Assembly: GCA_963770375.1 (NCBI GenBank)
Contig: CAVYPM010000023.1
Coordinates: 1-35,146, forward strand
DNA from: DASVBE01 sp963770375
GTDB lineage: Bacteria; Actinomycetota; Actinomycetes; Streptosporangiales; Streptosporangiaceae
Reading direction: 5' to 3'
DNA length: 35,146 nucleotides
Each line of letters starts with the position of its first letter. The stretch's first letter is position 1. The position numbers were made by a program, and so were the translations under genes. This document shows positions 7,682 through 14,995 of the stretch, in pieces. A model generated the notes under the pieces. It was not told the origin of the DNA. It was given only the letters and a program-made list of their open reading frames with translations, and searched no databases.

Positions 7682-8596
7682 ATGATCTGCGTGGACTACT
7701 CCGAGGCCGTGGCGGCCTTCTTCACCACCCGCGAGGACGGCACTGAGGTTCCCGAGGCGGTCACCAGCGGCAGCCCGGCCCGGCAGCTGCGCGACGCCTG
7801 CGAGCCGGTGGCCATGCACGTGGTCTGGAGCCCGGTGGTCAACGAGCATCTCGCCGGGCTCGGCCTGGACTTCCTGGCCGGCTACGTGGGCGGCCGCGGC
7901 TCGGTGCTCGGCGACCCGGGCGGGGCGGTGGTCGCGGCCGCGTTCGCCTGGTTCGAGCCGGGCCTGGTCACCGGGCTGTGGGAGGCTGCACGGGCGGTCG
8001 TCCCGCCCGCGCAGCTGGCTAAGGCCCGGGAAGAGGCGACCGCGGCCAGCCTGCGCGACGTGCTGGCCGGCGAGGACGTCGCCGGGGTGGCCGACCTGCT
8101 GGCGGACGCCGCCGAGCCGGCCGACGGCGCGGGGCGGCCGCTGTTCAGCGGATTGCGCGCCCGCGGCCGCCCGGAGGACCCCATGCTGCGCCTGTGGTGG
8201 GCCTGCTCGCTGGCCCGCGAGCACCGCGGGGACAGCCACGTCGCGGCGGCCGCCACGGCCGGCCTGGGCCCGGTGGAGATGAACATCCTGACCGAGCTGT
8301 GGGTCGGCATGCCGCTGCTGTCCTACACGGCCACCCGCGGCTGGCCCGCCGAGGTCATGGAGCAGGGCGTCAGCAACCTGGAGCGCCGGGGCTGGATCCG
8401 CTACGGCGGCCTGACCGAGGACGGGCGCCTCGCCCGGCAGGAAATCGAGTACCGCACCGACCAGCAGGAGCAGGCCATCGTGACCGCGCTGGGCCGGAAC
8501 CTGGACGAGGTCTGCGATCAGCTCAACGTCTGGGGCCAGCTCTGCATCGAGGCCGGCGCGTTCCCGCCGGACATTCTCAAGCGGGCGGCCGGCTGA
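7682..8596 (+). CDS. SCO6745 family protein
   Basis: 304 residues, soluble, helical, with the pattern I associate with the SCO6745 family: an N-terminal helical half (HVVWSPVVNEHLAGLGLDFLAGYVGGRGSVLG and FAWFEPGLV) and a C-terminal half with ILTELWVGMPLLSYTATRGW, LERRGWIRYGGLTEDGR and a terminal helix (NLDEVCDQL). The C-terminal part looks like a winged-helix/MarR-like fold, but no DNA-binding role is established to my knowledge. The first 30 residues (YSEAVAAFFTTREDG) are not typical of the family, and the ATG at 7682 has only a weak ribosome site, so the true start may be internal. It ends ahead of a strong hairpin shared with the convergent NUDIX gene. Confidence 0.75.
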   Translation: MICVDYSEAVAAFFTTREDGTEVPEAVTSGSPARQLRDACEPVAMHVVWSPVVNEHLAGLGLDFLAGYVGGRGSVLGDPGGAVVAAAFAWFEPGLVTGLWEAARAVVPPAQLAKAREEATAASLRDVLAGEDVAGVADLLADAAEPADGAGRPLFSGLRARGRPEDPMLRLWWACSLAREHRGDSHVAAAATAGLGPVEMNILTELWVGMPLLSYTATRGWPAEVMEQGVSNLERRGWIRYGGLTEDGRLARQEIEYRTDQQEQAIVTALGRNLDEVCDQLNVWGQLCIEAGAFPPDILKRAAG

Positions 8597-8639
8597 GCTC
8601 CGGCCATCGTCGACAGGGGAGCGCGATGGCAGACCCGGC

Positions 8640-8671
8640 CGCCGGGTCCTGGCCGCCGTCAGGACCCGGCG
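8640..8671. terminator. bidirectional terminator hairpin
   Basis: Perfect 12-base inverted repeat: CGCCGGGTCCTG (8640-8651) pairs with CAGGACCCGGCG (8660-8671) around an 8-base loop. It lies in the gap between two convergent genes ending at 8596 (+) and 8676 (-). There is no T-run on either side, as is common for terminators in GC-rich actinomycetes. Position and stability make termination of both transcripts likely. Confidence 0.7.
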
Positions 8672-8675
8672 ACGA

Positions 8676-9344
8676 TCAGTGCCTGCGGAACGGGCCGGCC
8701 AGCGCGGCCCACTGCAGGAGCATGATGGTCTTGCCGTCGGCGATCCGGCCGTCGCCGGTCATGGCCAGCGCGGTCCCGAACGGCAGCTCGACGACCTCGA
8801 TGTCCTCGCCGTCGGAGGGCAGGCCGCCGCCCGCCCCGATGCGGTCCGCGGGCTGGTATCTGGCGGCGTAGCAGTGCACCCGCTCGGTGACCGACCCGGG
8901 GCTCATGTACGCGTCGAACACGTGCCGCACCGGGCCGACGGTCACGCCGAGTTCCTCCGCCGCCTCCCGGCGGATCGCGGTCTCCGGGTCGTCGCCGTCC
9001 AGCAGCCCGGCCGCGGCCTCGATCAGCATGCCGTCCGCGTGGTCGTTGACGTAGGCCGGGAAGCGGAACTGCCGTGTCAGCAGGACCGTGCGCCGGTCCG
9101 GGTCGTACAGCAGGATCGCGGCCCCGTTCCCGCGGTCGTAGGTCTCCCGCTGCTCGGTCACCCACCGGCCGTCCCGGCGCCGGTAGTCGTAGGTGGTCCG
9201 GCGCAGCACGTGCCAGCCGCCGTGCGAGGTGAGCTCGACGTTCCTGATCACCACGGCGGGATTGCGGTCCAGGTCGCGGCCGGCCTGGTCCAGGCCGGTC
9301 CGGCCGCGGTGATCCGGGATGTCGACGCCCGGCTGCTGCAGCAT
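8676..9344 (-). CDS. nudK: NudK-like NUDIX hydrolase (GDP-mannose / nucleoside-diphosphate-sugar type)
   Basis: 222 residues. The NUDIX box reads AGLLDGDDPETAI then RREAAEELGV, with the spacing of the NudK/ADP-ribose-pyrophosphatase branch. Downstream it has AYMSPGSVTERVHCY, AGGGLPSDGEDIEVVELPF and IADGKTIMLLQW, which match the NudK subfamily well. Members hydrolyse GDP-mannose or similar nucleotide sugars to a sugar phosphate and NMP with Mg. The ATG at 9344 was chosen because a -10 TATCGT ends exactly six bases before it, implying a leaderless message. Divergent from the DeoR regulator, which may control it. The exact substrate is not readable from sequence. Confidence 0.85.
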   Translation of the reverse strand: MLQQPGVDIPDHRGRTGLDQAGRDLDRNPAVVIRNVELTSHGGWHVLRRTTYDYRRRDGRWVTEQRETYDRGNGAAILLYDPDRRTVLLTRQFRFPAYVNDHADGMLIEAAAGLLDGDDPETAIRREAAEELGVTVGPVRHVFDAYMSPGSVTERVHCYAARYQPADRIGAGGGLPSDGEDIEVVELPFGTALAMTGDGRIADGKTIMLLQWAALAGPFRRH

Positions 9345-9350
9345 GCCGCT

Positions 9351-9356
9351 ACGATA
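9351..9356 (-). promoter_or_regulatory. -10 element of the NudK-like gene, leaderless
   Basis: On the minus strand TATCGT (9356-9351) lies six bases before the ATG at 9344, placing transcription start on or next to the start codon. On the plus strand the overlapping TACGAT (9350-9355) could serve the divergent DeoR gene, so the two promoters may exclude each other. No good -35 is visible for either. Confidence 0.5.
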
Positions 9357-9390
9357 ACGCAAGAACGTGCACAATCAGGAAGGAACATGC

Positions 9391-10155
9391 ATGCTCGCCG
9401 CAGAGCGCAGGGATCTGCTGCTGGCCCGGCTGCGCGCCGACGGCAAGCTGGTCGCCAGGGACCTGGCCCGCGAGCTGGGCCTGTCCGACGACTCCGTCCG
9501 CCGTGACCTGCGCGAGCTGGCCGCGGCCGGGCTGTGCCAGCGGGTCTACGGCGGGGCGCTGCCGCCGTCCCCGGCGCTGGCCAGCTACCCGGACCGGTCC
9601 GCGGTCCGCCCGGGCAGCAAGGCCCGCGTCGCCGCCCGCGCGGCCGCGCTGATCGCCCCCGGCGCCACCGTCATCCTCGACGGCGGCACCACCACGCTGG
9701 CCGTGGTCCGCGCGCTGCCGCCGGACCTGCCCTGCACGGTGATCACGCACAGCCCGACGATCGCCGCCGCGCTGCTCGGCCACCATGCCGCCGACGTGCT
9801 CATCCTCGGCGGGCGGCTGTTCCGGCACTCCGCGGTGGCCTGCGGCGCGATAGCCGCGGCCGCGGCCCAGGCGGTGTCCGCGGACCTGTTCCTGCTCGGC
9901 GTCACCGGCGTGCACCCGGACGCGGGGCTGACCACCGGCGACCCCGAGGAGGCCGCCATGAAGCGCATCCTGGCCAGCCGCGCGGCCGACACCTACGTCC
10001 TGGCCAGCGCCGAGAAGATCGGCGCCGCCTCCCGCTACCAGGTCGTCCCGCTCGCCGAGGTGGCCGGCCTGGTCACCGACGCCCCGGCAGCCGACCCGGT
10101 CGTCGCCGCTCTCACGGACCAGGGCGTCGCCATCGTCCAAGCGCACCAGAATTAA
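9391..10155 (+). CDS. DeoR family transcriptional regulator
   Basis: 254 residues. An N-terminal DeoR helix-turn-helix (MLAAERRDLLLARL, then VARDLARELGLSDDSVRRDL at about 22-42) is followed by the C-terminal sensor domain related to ribose-5-phosphate isomerase: LIAPGATVILDGGTTT, ITHSPTIAAALL, ILGGRLFRHS and FLLGVTGVHPDAGLTT. Family members usually repress sugar or nucleoside catabolic genes and respond to a phosphorylated sugar. An AGGAAGGA ribosome site sits 6 bases before the ATG at 9391. The gene is divergent from the NudK-like hydrolase with only 46 bases between starts, so control of that gene and of itself is the simplest reading. Confidence 0.9.
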   Translation: MLAAERRDLLLARLRADGKLVARDLARELGLSDDSVRRDLRELAAAGLCQRVYGGALPPSPALASYPDRSAVRPGSKARVAARAAALIAPGATVILDGGTTTLAVVRALPPDLPCTVITHSPTIAAALLGHHAADVLILGGRLFRHSAVACGAIAAAAAQAVSADLFLLGVTGVHPDAGLTTGDPEEAAMKRILASRAADTYVLASAEKIGAASRYQVVPLAEVAGLVTDAPAADPVVAALTDQGVAIVQAHQN

Positions 10156-10180
10156 GGATTACGGTTGGCCGCGCGGCGGG

Positions 10181-10594
10181 TCAGCCCGGCCAGGCCAGCC
10201 GCCCCGACGCGCGCAGGTGGGGGATGACCTGGTCGCGGACGGCCGGGGCGAGCAGCGGGCGGTAGCCGTCGGCGCCGGTGGTCCAGGCCAGCCGGGCCAG
10301 CTCGGCGGCGGGCCGGGGGCGCCCCGCGAGCGTGGCCGCGAACACGGTCATCAGCATCGGGGCCTGCTCCAGCGCGGCGATCCCGCGGAAGTCCGCCAGC
10401 CGGGTCAGGCCGTGCGGCCGGACACCCAGTTCCTCGTCCAGCTCGCGGAGCAGCGTGGCCTGCGCGTCCTCGCCCGGCTCGGGCTTGCCGCCGGGCAGGT
10501 AGAACACGCCGGGCGCGGCCTGCTTGCTGACCACCAGCAGCCGGCCCTGCTCGACGATGGCGGCGGCCACCACGGTGATCAGCGGGGAAGTCAT
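10181..10594 (-). CDS. NUDIX hydrolase, MutT-like
   Basis: 137 residues with a perfect NUDIX box: GGKPEPGEDAQATLLRE then LDEELGV, giving the G-x5-E-x7-REUxEExGU pattern at about residues 34-57. The single compact domain resembles MutT/8-oxo-dGTP-type and other small-substrate NUDIX enzymes, but the substrate is undetermined. Its start lies 27 bases after the methyltransferase stop on the same strand, so the two are probably co-transcribed. It converges on the DeoR gene with a 25-base gap and no obvious hairpin. Confidence 0.88.
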   Translation of the reverse strand: MTSPLITVVAAAIVEQGRLLVVSKQAAPGVFYLPGGKPEPGEDAQATLLRELDEELGVRPHGLTRLADFRGIAALEQAPMLMTVFAATLAGRPRPAAELARLAWTTGADGYRPLLAPAVRDQVIPHLRASGRLAWPG

Positions 10595-10621
10595 GATGGC
10601 GGTCCGGATGGCCAGCCGGTG

Positions 10622-11365
10622 TCAGGCGGCGGGCTTCTGCCAGACGGATACGTGCTCGCGGGACTCGCTGGTGAACGGGGCCCCGGACCAGTCCGCCCAC
10701 CGGTCGCGCAGCGTCATTCCCGCGAGCTCGGCCATCAGGTCCAGCTCGGCCGGCCAGACGTAGCGGAACGGCATCGAGGAGTACCTCGCCTGCCCGTCCG
10801 GGCCGATCCTGAAGTAGTTCGAGCTCATCGCCTGGGTGGCCACGTCGTACAGGTCCCAGCCCCAGAACTCCGGGCTGGCCTGGTAGGCCACGGCCTGCTG
10901 GCCGGGCGGGAGCCTCCGCAGGTCGGGAACCCCCACCTCGATCACGAAGCAGCCGCCGGGGGACAGCTGCGCGGCCGCGTTGCGGAAGCAGGCCACCTGG
11001 GCGGCCTGCGTGGTCAGGTTCATGATCGTGTTGAACACCAGGTAGGCGACCGTGAACTCACCGCCGGCCCGGGCGGTGGCGAAGTCGCCGATGGTCACCC
11101 CGATCCCGTCGCTGCCGGGCTTGGCCCGCAGCCGGGCCACCATGGCCCGGGACAGGTCGATGCCGTGCACCGGAACGCCGCGCCCAGCGAGCGGCAGCGC
11201 GATCCGCCCGGTGCCGACGCCGAACTCGAGCGCCCGCCCGGACCCGGCCAGCGCCGCCAGCACGTCCACGGCGGCGCCGACCACCTCCGGGGCGAACATC
11301 CCGGATTCCTCGTCGTCGTAGCCCGCCGCGACCTCGTCACCGAAGTAGCCGTCCGCATCATCCAC
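10622..11365 (-). CDS. class I SAM-dependent methyltransferase
   Basis: 247 residues. SAM-binding motif I is ALEFGVGTGRIALPLA at about 45-60, followed by VHGIDLS, the acidic residue for ribose binding, and the IGDFATA strand. A later strand, LSPGGCFVIEVGVPD, completes the Rossmann core. The C-terminal part (FRYVWPAELDLMAELAGMTL) resembles small-molecule methyltransferases of the Methyltransf_25 type. The start is the GTG at 11365, and a -10 TACGGT ends exactly six bases upstream, so the message is probably leaderless. Likely first gene of a two-gene unit with the downstream NUDIX gene. The substrate is unknown. Confidence 0.88.
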   Translation of the reverse strand: MDDADGYFGDEVAAGYDDEESGMFAPEVVGAAVDVLAALAGSGRALEFGVGTGRIALPLAGRGVPVHGIDLSRAMVARLRAKPGSDGIGVTIGDFATARAGGEFTVAYLVFNTIMNLTTQAAQVACFRNAAAQLSPGGCFVIEVGVPDLRRLPPGQQAVAYQASPEFWGWDLYDVATQAMSSNYFRIGPDGQARYSSMPFRYVWPAELDLMAELAGMTLRDRWADWSGAPFTSESREHVSVWQKPAA

Positions 11366-11371
11366 GGCCGG

Positions 11372-11377
11372 ACCGTA
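11372..11377 (-). promoter_or_regulatory. -10 element of the methyltransferase gene, leaderless
   Basis: TACGGT on the minus strand (11377-11372) ends six bases before the GTG start at 11365. No ribosome site lies between. No convincing -35 is visible. Confidence 0.45.
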
Positions 11378-11411
11378 CGCACGTTGCCGCTTCGGCGGCC
11401 ACTGGTTTTCG

Positions 11412-11439
11412 CCGGCGGCTCAGGCCCGGCGGCTCAGGC
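11412..11439. repeat. 14-base perfect tandem duplication
   Basis: CCGGCGGCTCAGGC occurs twice back to back (11412-11425 and 11426-11439). The second copy carries the stop codon of the VOC gene on the minus strand, so the duplication copied the end of that gene. Probably a recent slippage event. Confidence 0.8.
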
Positions 11440-11826
11440 CGGGCCGATCAGGTCCCAGTGGTTGCCCGCGATGTCGGTGAACACCGCCACCCGGCCGTAC
11501 GGCTCGGTGCGCGGCGGCCGGGCGAACTCCACCCCGGCGCCGGTCAGCCGCTGGTACGTGGCCTCGAAGTCGTCCACCCGGAGGAAGAAGCCGACCCGGC
11601 CCGCGGCCTGCCGGCCGACCACCGCGGCCTGCCCGGCGCCGTCGGCCCGGGCCAGCAGCAGGCCGGTCTCCGCGCCCGGCGGCCGGACCACCACCCACCG
11701 CTTCGGGCGCCCGTCGCTGGTCTCCGCGGGGGAGTCCTCGACCAGGTCGAAACCGAGCACCCCGGTAAAGAACTCGATCGCCGGGTCGTACTCGCCGACG
11801 ACCAGGGTCACCAGGCTGACATGCAC
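11434..11826 (-). CDS. VOC family protein (glyoxalase/bleomycin resistance fold)
   Basis: 130 residues with the paired beta-alpha-beta-beta-beta modules of the vicinal oxygen chelate fold: VSLVTLVVGEYDPAIEFFTGVLGF at the start, and VGFFLRVDDFEATYQRLTGAGVEF, then GRVAVFTDIAGNHWDLI at the end. The final Asn-His-Trp-Asp-Leu strand is typical of glyoxalase I-like and fosfomycin/bleomycin-binding relatives. The enzyme activity cannot be told from sequence. The GTG at 11826 is preferred over longer frames because -10 TATGCT ends exactly six bases upstream. The same-strand methyltransferase starts 68 bases downstream with its own promoter. Confidence 0.85.
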   Translation of the reverse strand: MHVSLVTLVVGEYDPAIEFFTGVLGFDLVEDSPAETSDGRPKRWVVVRPPGAETGLLLARADGAGQAAVVGRQAAGRVGFFLRVDDFEATYQRLTGAGVEFARPPRTEPYGRVAVFTDIAGNHWDLIGPA

Positions 11827-11832
11827 CGCGCC

Positions 11833-11838
11833 AGCATA
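11833..11838 (-). promoter_or_regulatory. -10 element of the VOC gene, leaderless
   Basis: TATGCT on the minus strand (11838-11833) ends six bases before the GTG at 11826. The same arrangement occurs at five other genes in the window. Confidence 0.5.
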
Positions 11839-11880
11839 GGGCCCCGGCCGCCAGGCGGGCCCCGGGGGATTTACCCGGCC

Positions 11881-11900
11881 ATTACCGGAAAGCCGGTAAT
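11881..11900. promoter_or_regulatory. inverted repeat between VOC and peptidase genes
   Basis: ATTACCGG (11881-11888) and CCGGTAAT (11893-11900) are perfect arms around AAAG. The site is 55 bases upstream of the VOC start and about 210 upstream of the peptidase start, in the 282-base gap between these divergent genes. It is an operator candidate or a structured 5' element; no T-run supports a terminator. Nothing else in the gap is recognised. Confidence 0.45.
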
Positions 11901-12108
11901 CGGGGGTTATTCCGGATCGGCGAGGGTCTGGTGCGGGCCGCGGCGGCGCGAGTATCATCCTGGGCACCAAGTCGGGGGACGGGGGGTTCGGGGTGTTGCT
12001 CCGCACCGGTGAATTAACCCGCGCTCGTAATGGCTTCGCCAGGCCGCCCGCAACGCGAGGGCCGGCCCGTTTCCTGCTGTCCACACATCACTAGCGAAGG
12101 GAACAGCC

Positions 12109-12930
12109 ATGCCCCAGGACAGGACGCTGACGCCCCGCAGGACCGGCCGGTACGGCTGGCGGCCCGACCTGCCCGACGCCAGGGACCATGTGTTTGCCGC
12201 CCCGCAGATCGCGCTGGTCGCGCTGCCGCCCAGCGTCGACCTCCGCCCTGGCTGCCCGCCCGTCTACGACCAGGGCAGAATTGGCAGCTGCACGGCCAAC
12301 GCCATTGCCGCGGCGTTCGAGTTTGATCTTATGAAGCAGCAGCTTCCCGTGTTCATGCCGTCCCGCCTGTTCATTTACTACAACGAGCGGAAAATGGAGG
12401 GCACCACCGGCACCGACTCCGGCGCCCAGATCCGCGACGGCATCAAGAGCGTGGCCACGCTGGGCGTCTGCACGGAAGACGAGTGGCCCTACGACGACAC
12501 GCCCGCCGAGTCGGACGGCGGCGCGTTCCCGGCCGGGGCCAGGGACGGCGAGCAGCCCACCGACCAGTGCTACCAGGACGCGCTGGCCAACCGGGTGACC
12601 GTGTACCGCCGGGTGGTGCGGAACCTGGACCAGATGCGCGGCTGCCTGGCCGCCGGGTACCCGTTCGTGTTCGGGTTCACCGTCTACGACAGCTTCGAGA
12701 GCCAGGACGTAGCCAAGACCGGCGAGCTGAACATGCCGCTGCCGACCGAGCAGGTGCTCGGCGGCCACGCCGTGCTGGCGGTCGGCTACGACGACGCCAC
12801 CCAGCGGTTCACGGTCCGCAACTCGTGGGGCGCGAACTGGGGGCAGGCCGGCTACTTCACGATGCCGTATCCCTACATGACCGCCAACGGGCTCTCGTCC
12901 GATTTCTGGACGACGCGCATCGTGACCTGA
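12109..12930 (+). CDS. C1 family (papain-like) cysteine peptidase
   Basis: 273 residues. The papain hallmarks are all present: YDQGRIGSCTANA with oxyanion Gln55 and catalytic Cys61, GGHAVLAVGYD with His220, and VRNSWGANWGQAGYF with Asn238. About 40 residues precede the domain (LPPSVDLRP); there is no signal peptide and no long propeptide, so the enzyme appears cytoplasmic or otherwise exported, unlike lysosomal papains. A GAAGGGA ribosome site is 8 bases before the ATG. A hairpin follows the stop. The physiological substrate is unknown. A candidate chagasin-like lipoprotein lies 20 kb away, but a link is only speculative. Confidence 0.92.
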   Translation: MPQDRTLTPRRTGRYGWRPDLPDARDHVFAAPQIALVALPPSVDLRPGCPPVYDQGRIGSCTANAIAAAFEFDLMKQQLPVFMPSRLFIYYNERKMEGTTGTDSGAQIRDGIKSVATLGVCTEDEWPYDDTPAESDGGAFPAGARDGEQPTDQCYQDALANRVTVYRRVVRNLDQMRGCLAAGYPFVFGFTVYDSFESQDVAKTGELNMPLPTEQVLGGHAVLAVGYDDATQRFTVRNSWGANWGQAGYFTMPYPYMTANGLSSDFWTTRIVT

Positions 12931-12953
12931 CCGCTACTACGCTTGACGGGCAC

Positions 12954-12980
12954 GGCCGCGATCATGCTGAGGTCGCGGCC
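12954..12980 (+). terminator. hairpin after the peptidase gene
   Basis: GGCCGCGA (12954-12961) pairs perfectly with TCGCGGCC (12973-12980) around an 11-base loop, starting 24 bases after the peptidase stop. There is no T-run. A factor-independent or pausing terminator is plausible. Confidence 0.45.
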
Positions 12981-13081
12981 TTGCGTCTGGCCCCGTGGCG
13001 GAACTCCTCCTCCGCGGCAGGGCGGTACTCCCGGGCGACCGGGAGCGCTCTGCTGTCCCCTGGTGATGGAGGAGGCATCCG

Positions 13082-14905
13082 GTGGCCTACGAGGTCCACG
13101 GCGCGGGCGATCCAGTGGTGGTGTTCGCCCCGGCCAGCGGTGAGCGGCACCAGTGGCCAGCACAGGCGGCTTACCTGGCCCGGTCGCACGCGGTCATCAC
13201 CATCGGCCCGCCCGGTCCCGCGGCCACGGATCCCGTTGCTGATTTAGTCGCGGTCCTGGACGCCTGCGGCGCCGGCCAGGCGGTGCTGATCGGGCACTGC
13301 GCCGGCGGCTGGACCGCGCTGCAGGCCGCGGCCCGGCACCCGGACCGGGTGCTCGGCGTGGCCGTCATCGACTCCCTGGCCCCGGCGCTGACCCCGCCGT
13401 GCCCGGAAACGGATGCCCCGCAGGCCGCATCCGGCGCGGCGGAGACCGAGGCCATCCTGGCCCAGGTGCGCTGCCCGGTGCTGGCCATCGGCGGCTCACC
13501 GGCGGACGGCAGCGCCCGGATCGCCGGGCTGACCGGGGGCGACCTGCTGGTCCTCGAAGGCGCCGGGCACCGGCCGCAGCTCACCGAGCCGGTGGTGATC
13601 AGCCGGGAGCTGGCCGCCTTCGCGGGCCGGTTCCGGCCCCCGGCGCCCGCGGCCCGGCGGACCTGGACCCGGCCGCTGGACCGGCCCCGCCGGGTGCTGT
13701 TCCTCAGCTCGATGGCCGGTCTCGGGCACGCCGGGCGGGACCTGGCCATCGCCAGCGAGCTGCGCAAGCTCCGCCCCGGGCTGCAGGTGCACTGGCTGGC
13801 CCAGCACCCGGTGACCGAGCTGCTCCGCCGCCAGGGCGAGTTCATCCACCCCGCGTCGGCCTGCCTGGCCAGCGAGCCGGCCCAGCTGGAAAGCCTGGCC
13901 GGGGAGTACGACCTGCACCTGCCGAGCGCGGTGCGGGCCATGCGGGACACCCTGGTCAGCAACTTCATGGTCTTCGCCGACCTGGTCCGGGACGAGCCGT
14001 ACGACCTGTGCGTCGGCGACGGCGCCTGGGAGCTGGACTACTTCCTGCACGAGAACCCGGAGCTGAAGCGGTCCGCGTACGCCTGGCTGACCGACTTCGT
14101 CGGCTGGCTGCCGATGCCCGGCGGCGACGCCGCGGAGGAGGCACTGACCACGCGCTGGAACACCCGGATGATCGAGCAGCTCGAGCGGTTCCCGACGGTC
14201 AGGGACCGGTCGCTGTTCACCGGCAACCCCGGCGATGTCGTCGGCGGCAGCCTCGGCGACGGGCTGCCGCAGATCCGCGACTGGGTCGAGGAGCACTACC
14301 AGTTCCCCGGCTACATCCTCGGCTTCCGGCCGCCCGGGGTGACCGACCGGGACGCGATCCGGGCCGAGCTCGGCTACCGGCCCGGCGAGCAGGTCTGCGT
14401 CGTCACGGTGGGCGGCACCGGGGTGGCCGCGGGCCTGCTGCACCGGGCCGCGGCCGCGTTCCCGGCCGCGCAGCGGCTGGTGCCCGGGCTGCGGATGGTC
14501 CTGGTGGCCGGGCCGCGGATCGATCCCGCCACGCTGGGCGGCGCGGGCCGGGCCGGTCCTGGCCCGGGCGGTCCTGAGGTCCGCGGGTTCCTGCCGGACC
14601 TGTACAGGCACCTGGCCGCCTGCGACCTGGCCGTGACGGCCGGCGGGCTGACCACCACGATGGAGCTGGCCGCCTGCCGGCGGCCGTTCCTGTACGTGCC
14701 GCTGCGGCGGCATTTCGAGCAGAACCTGCACGTCCGGCACCGGCTGGCGCAGTACCAGGCGGGCCGCTGCCTGGACTGGGACCAGACCGGGCCTGACGAG
14801 CTGGCCGGGGCGATCGCCGCCGGGATCGGCCGCGAGGTCAGCAGCCGGCCGGTGGAGACCGACGGCGCGGCCCGGGCCGCGGCCAGCCTCGCCGAACTGC
14901 TCTGA
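13082..14905 (+). CDS. alpha/beta-hydrolase fused to a GT-B glycosyltransferase
   Basis: 607 residues in two parts. Residues 1 to about 185 are a short alpha/beta-hydrolase domain: the nucleophile elbow is GHCAGG with Cys73 instead of serine, and GAGHRPQL supplies His163. The cap region normally placed between elbow and third strand is very small here. Residues about 203-607 are a GT-B glycosyltransferase-like module: RRVLFLSSMAGLGHAGRDLAIA at the start, a central VCVVTVGGTGVAAG, and the donor-site half AACDLAVTAGGLTTTMELAA with HFEQNLHVRHR. I recall this fusion in other actinobacteria, without a known substrate. GTG at 13082 follows a strong GGAGGAGG six bases upstream. It may move and trim an acylated glycoside; this is inference. 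Confidence 0.85.
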   Translation: MAYEVHGAGDPVVVFAPASGERHQWPAQAAYLARSHAVITIGPPGPAATDPVADLVAVLDACGAGQAVLIGHCAGGWTALQAAARHPDRVLGVAVIDSLAPALTPPCPETDAPQAASGAAETEAILAQVRCPVLAIGGSPADGSARIAGLTGGDLLVLEGAGHRPQLTEPVVISRELAAFAGRFRPPAPAARRTWTRPLDRPRRVLFLSSMAGLGHAGRDLAIASELRKLRPGLQVHWLAQHPVTELLRRQGEFIHPASACLASEPAQLESLAGEYDLHLPSAVRAMRDTLVSNFMVFADLVRDEPYDLCVGDGAWELDYFLHENPELKRSAYAWLTDFVGWLPMPGGDAAEEALTTRWNTRMIEQLERFPTVRDRSLFTGNPGDVVGGSLGDGLPQIRDWVEEHYQFPGYILGFRPPGVTDRDAIRAELGYRPGEQVCVVTVGGTGVAAGLLHRAAAAFPAAQRLVPGLRMVLVAGPRIDPATLGGAGRAGPGPGGPEVRGFLPDLYRHLAACDLAVTAGGLTTTMELAACRRPFLYVPLRRHFEQNLHVRHRLAQYQAGRCLDWDQTGPDELAGAIAAGIGREVSSRPVETDGAARAAASLAELL

Positions 14906-14995
14906 CCAGCCCATTCCTAGAGGACGGTCAAGCCCCTTCCCGGCTGCTTTCGCGGGTGTAGGCTTCCTGCCCTTAGAAGTCGACAGGGGGGCGGA

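Noticed and set aside
7491..7685. 64-codon frame MRSGAWARSP
   Set aside because: Ser/Arg/Pro-rich; the neighbouring frame carries recognisable MDR oxidoreductase motifs instead.
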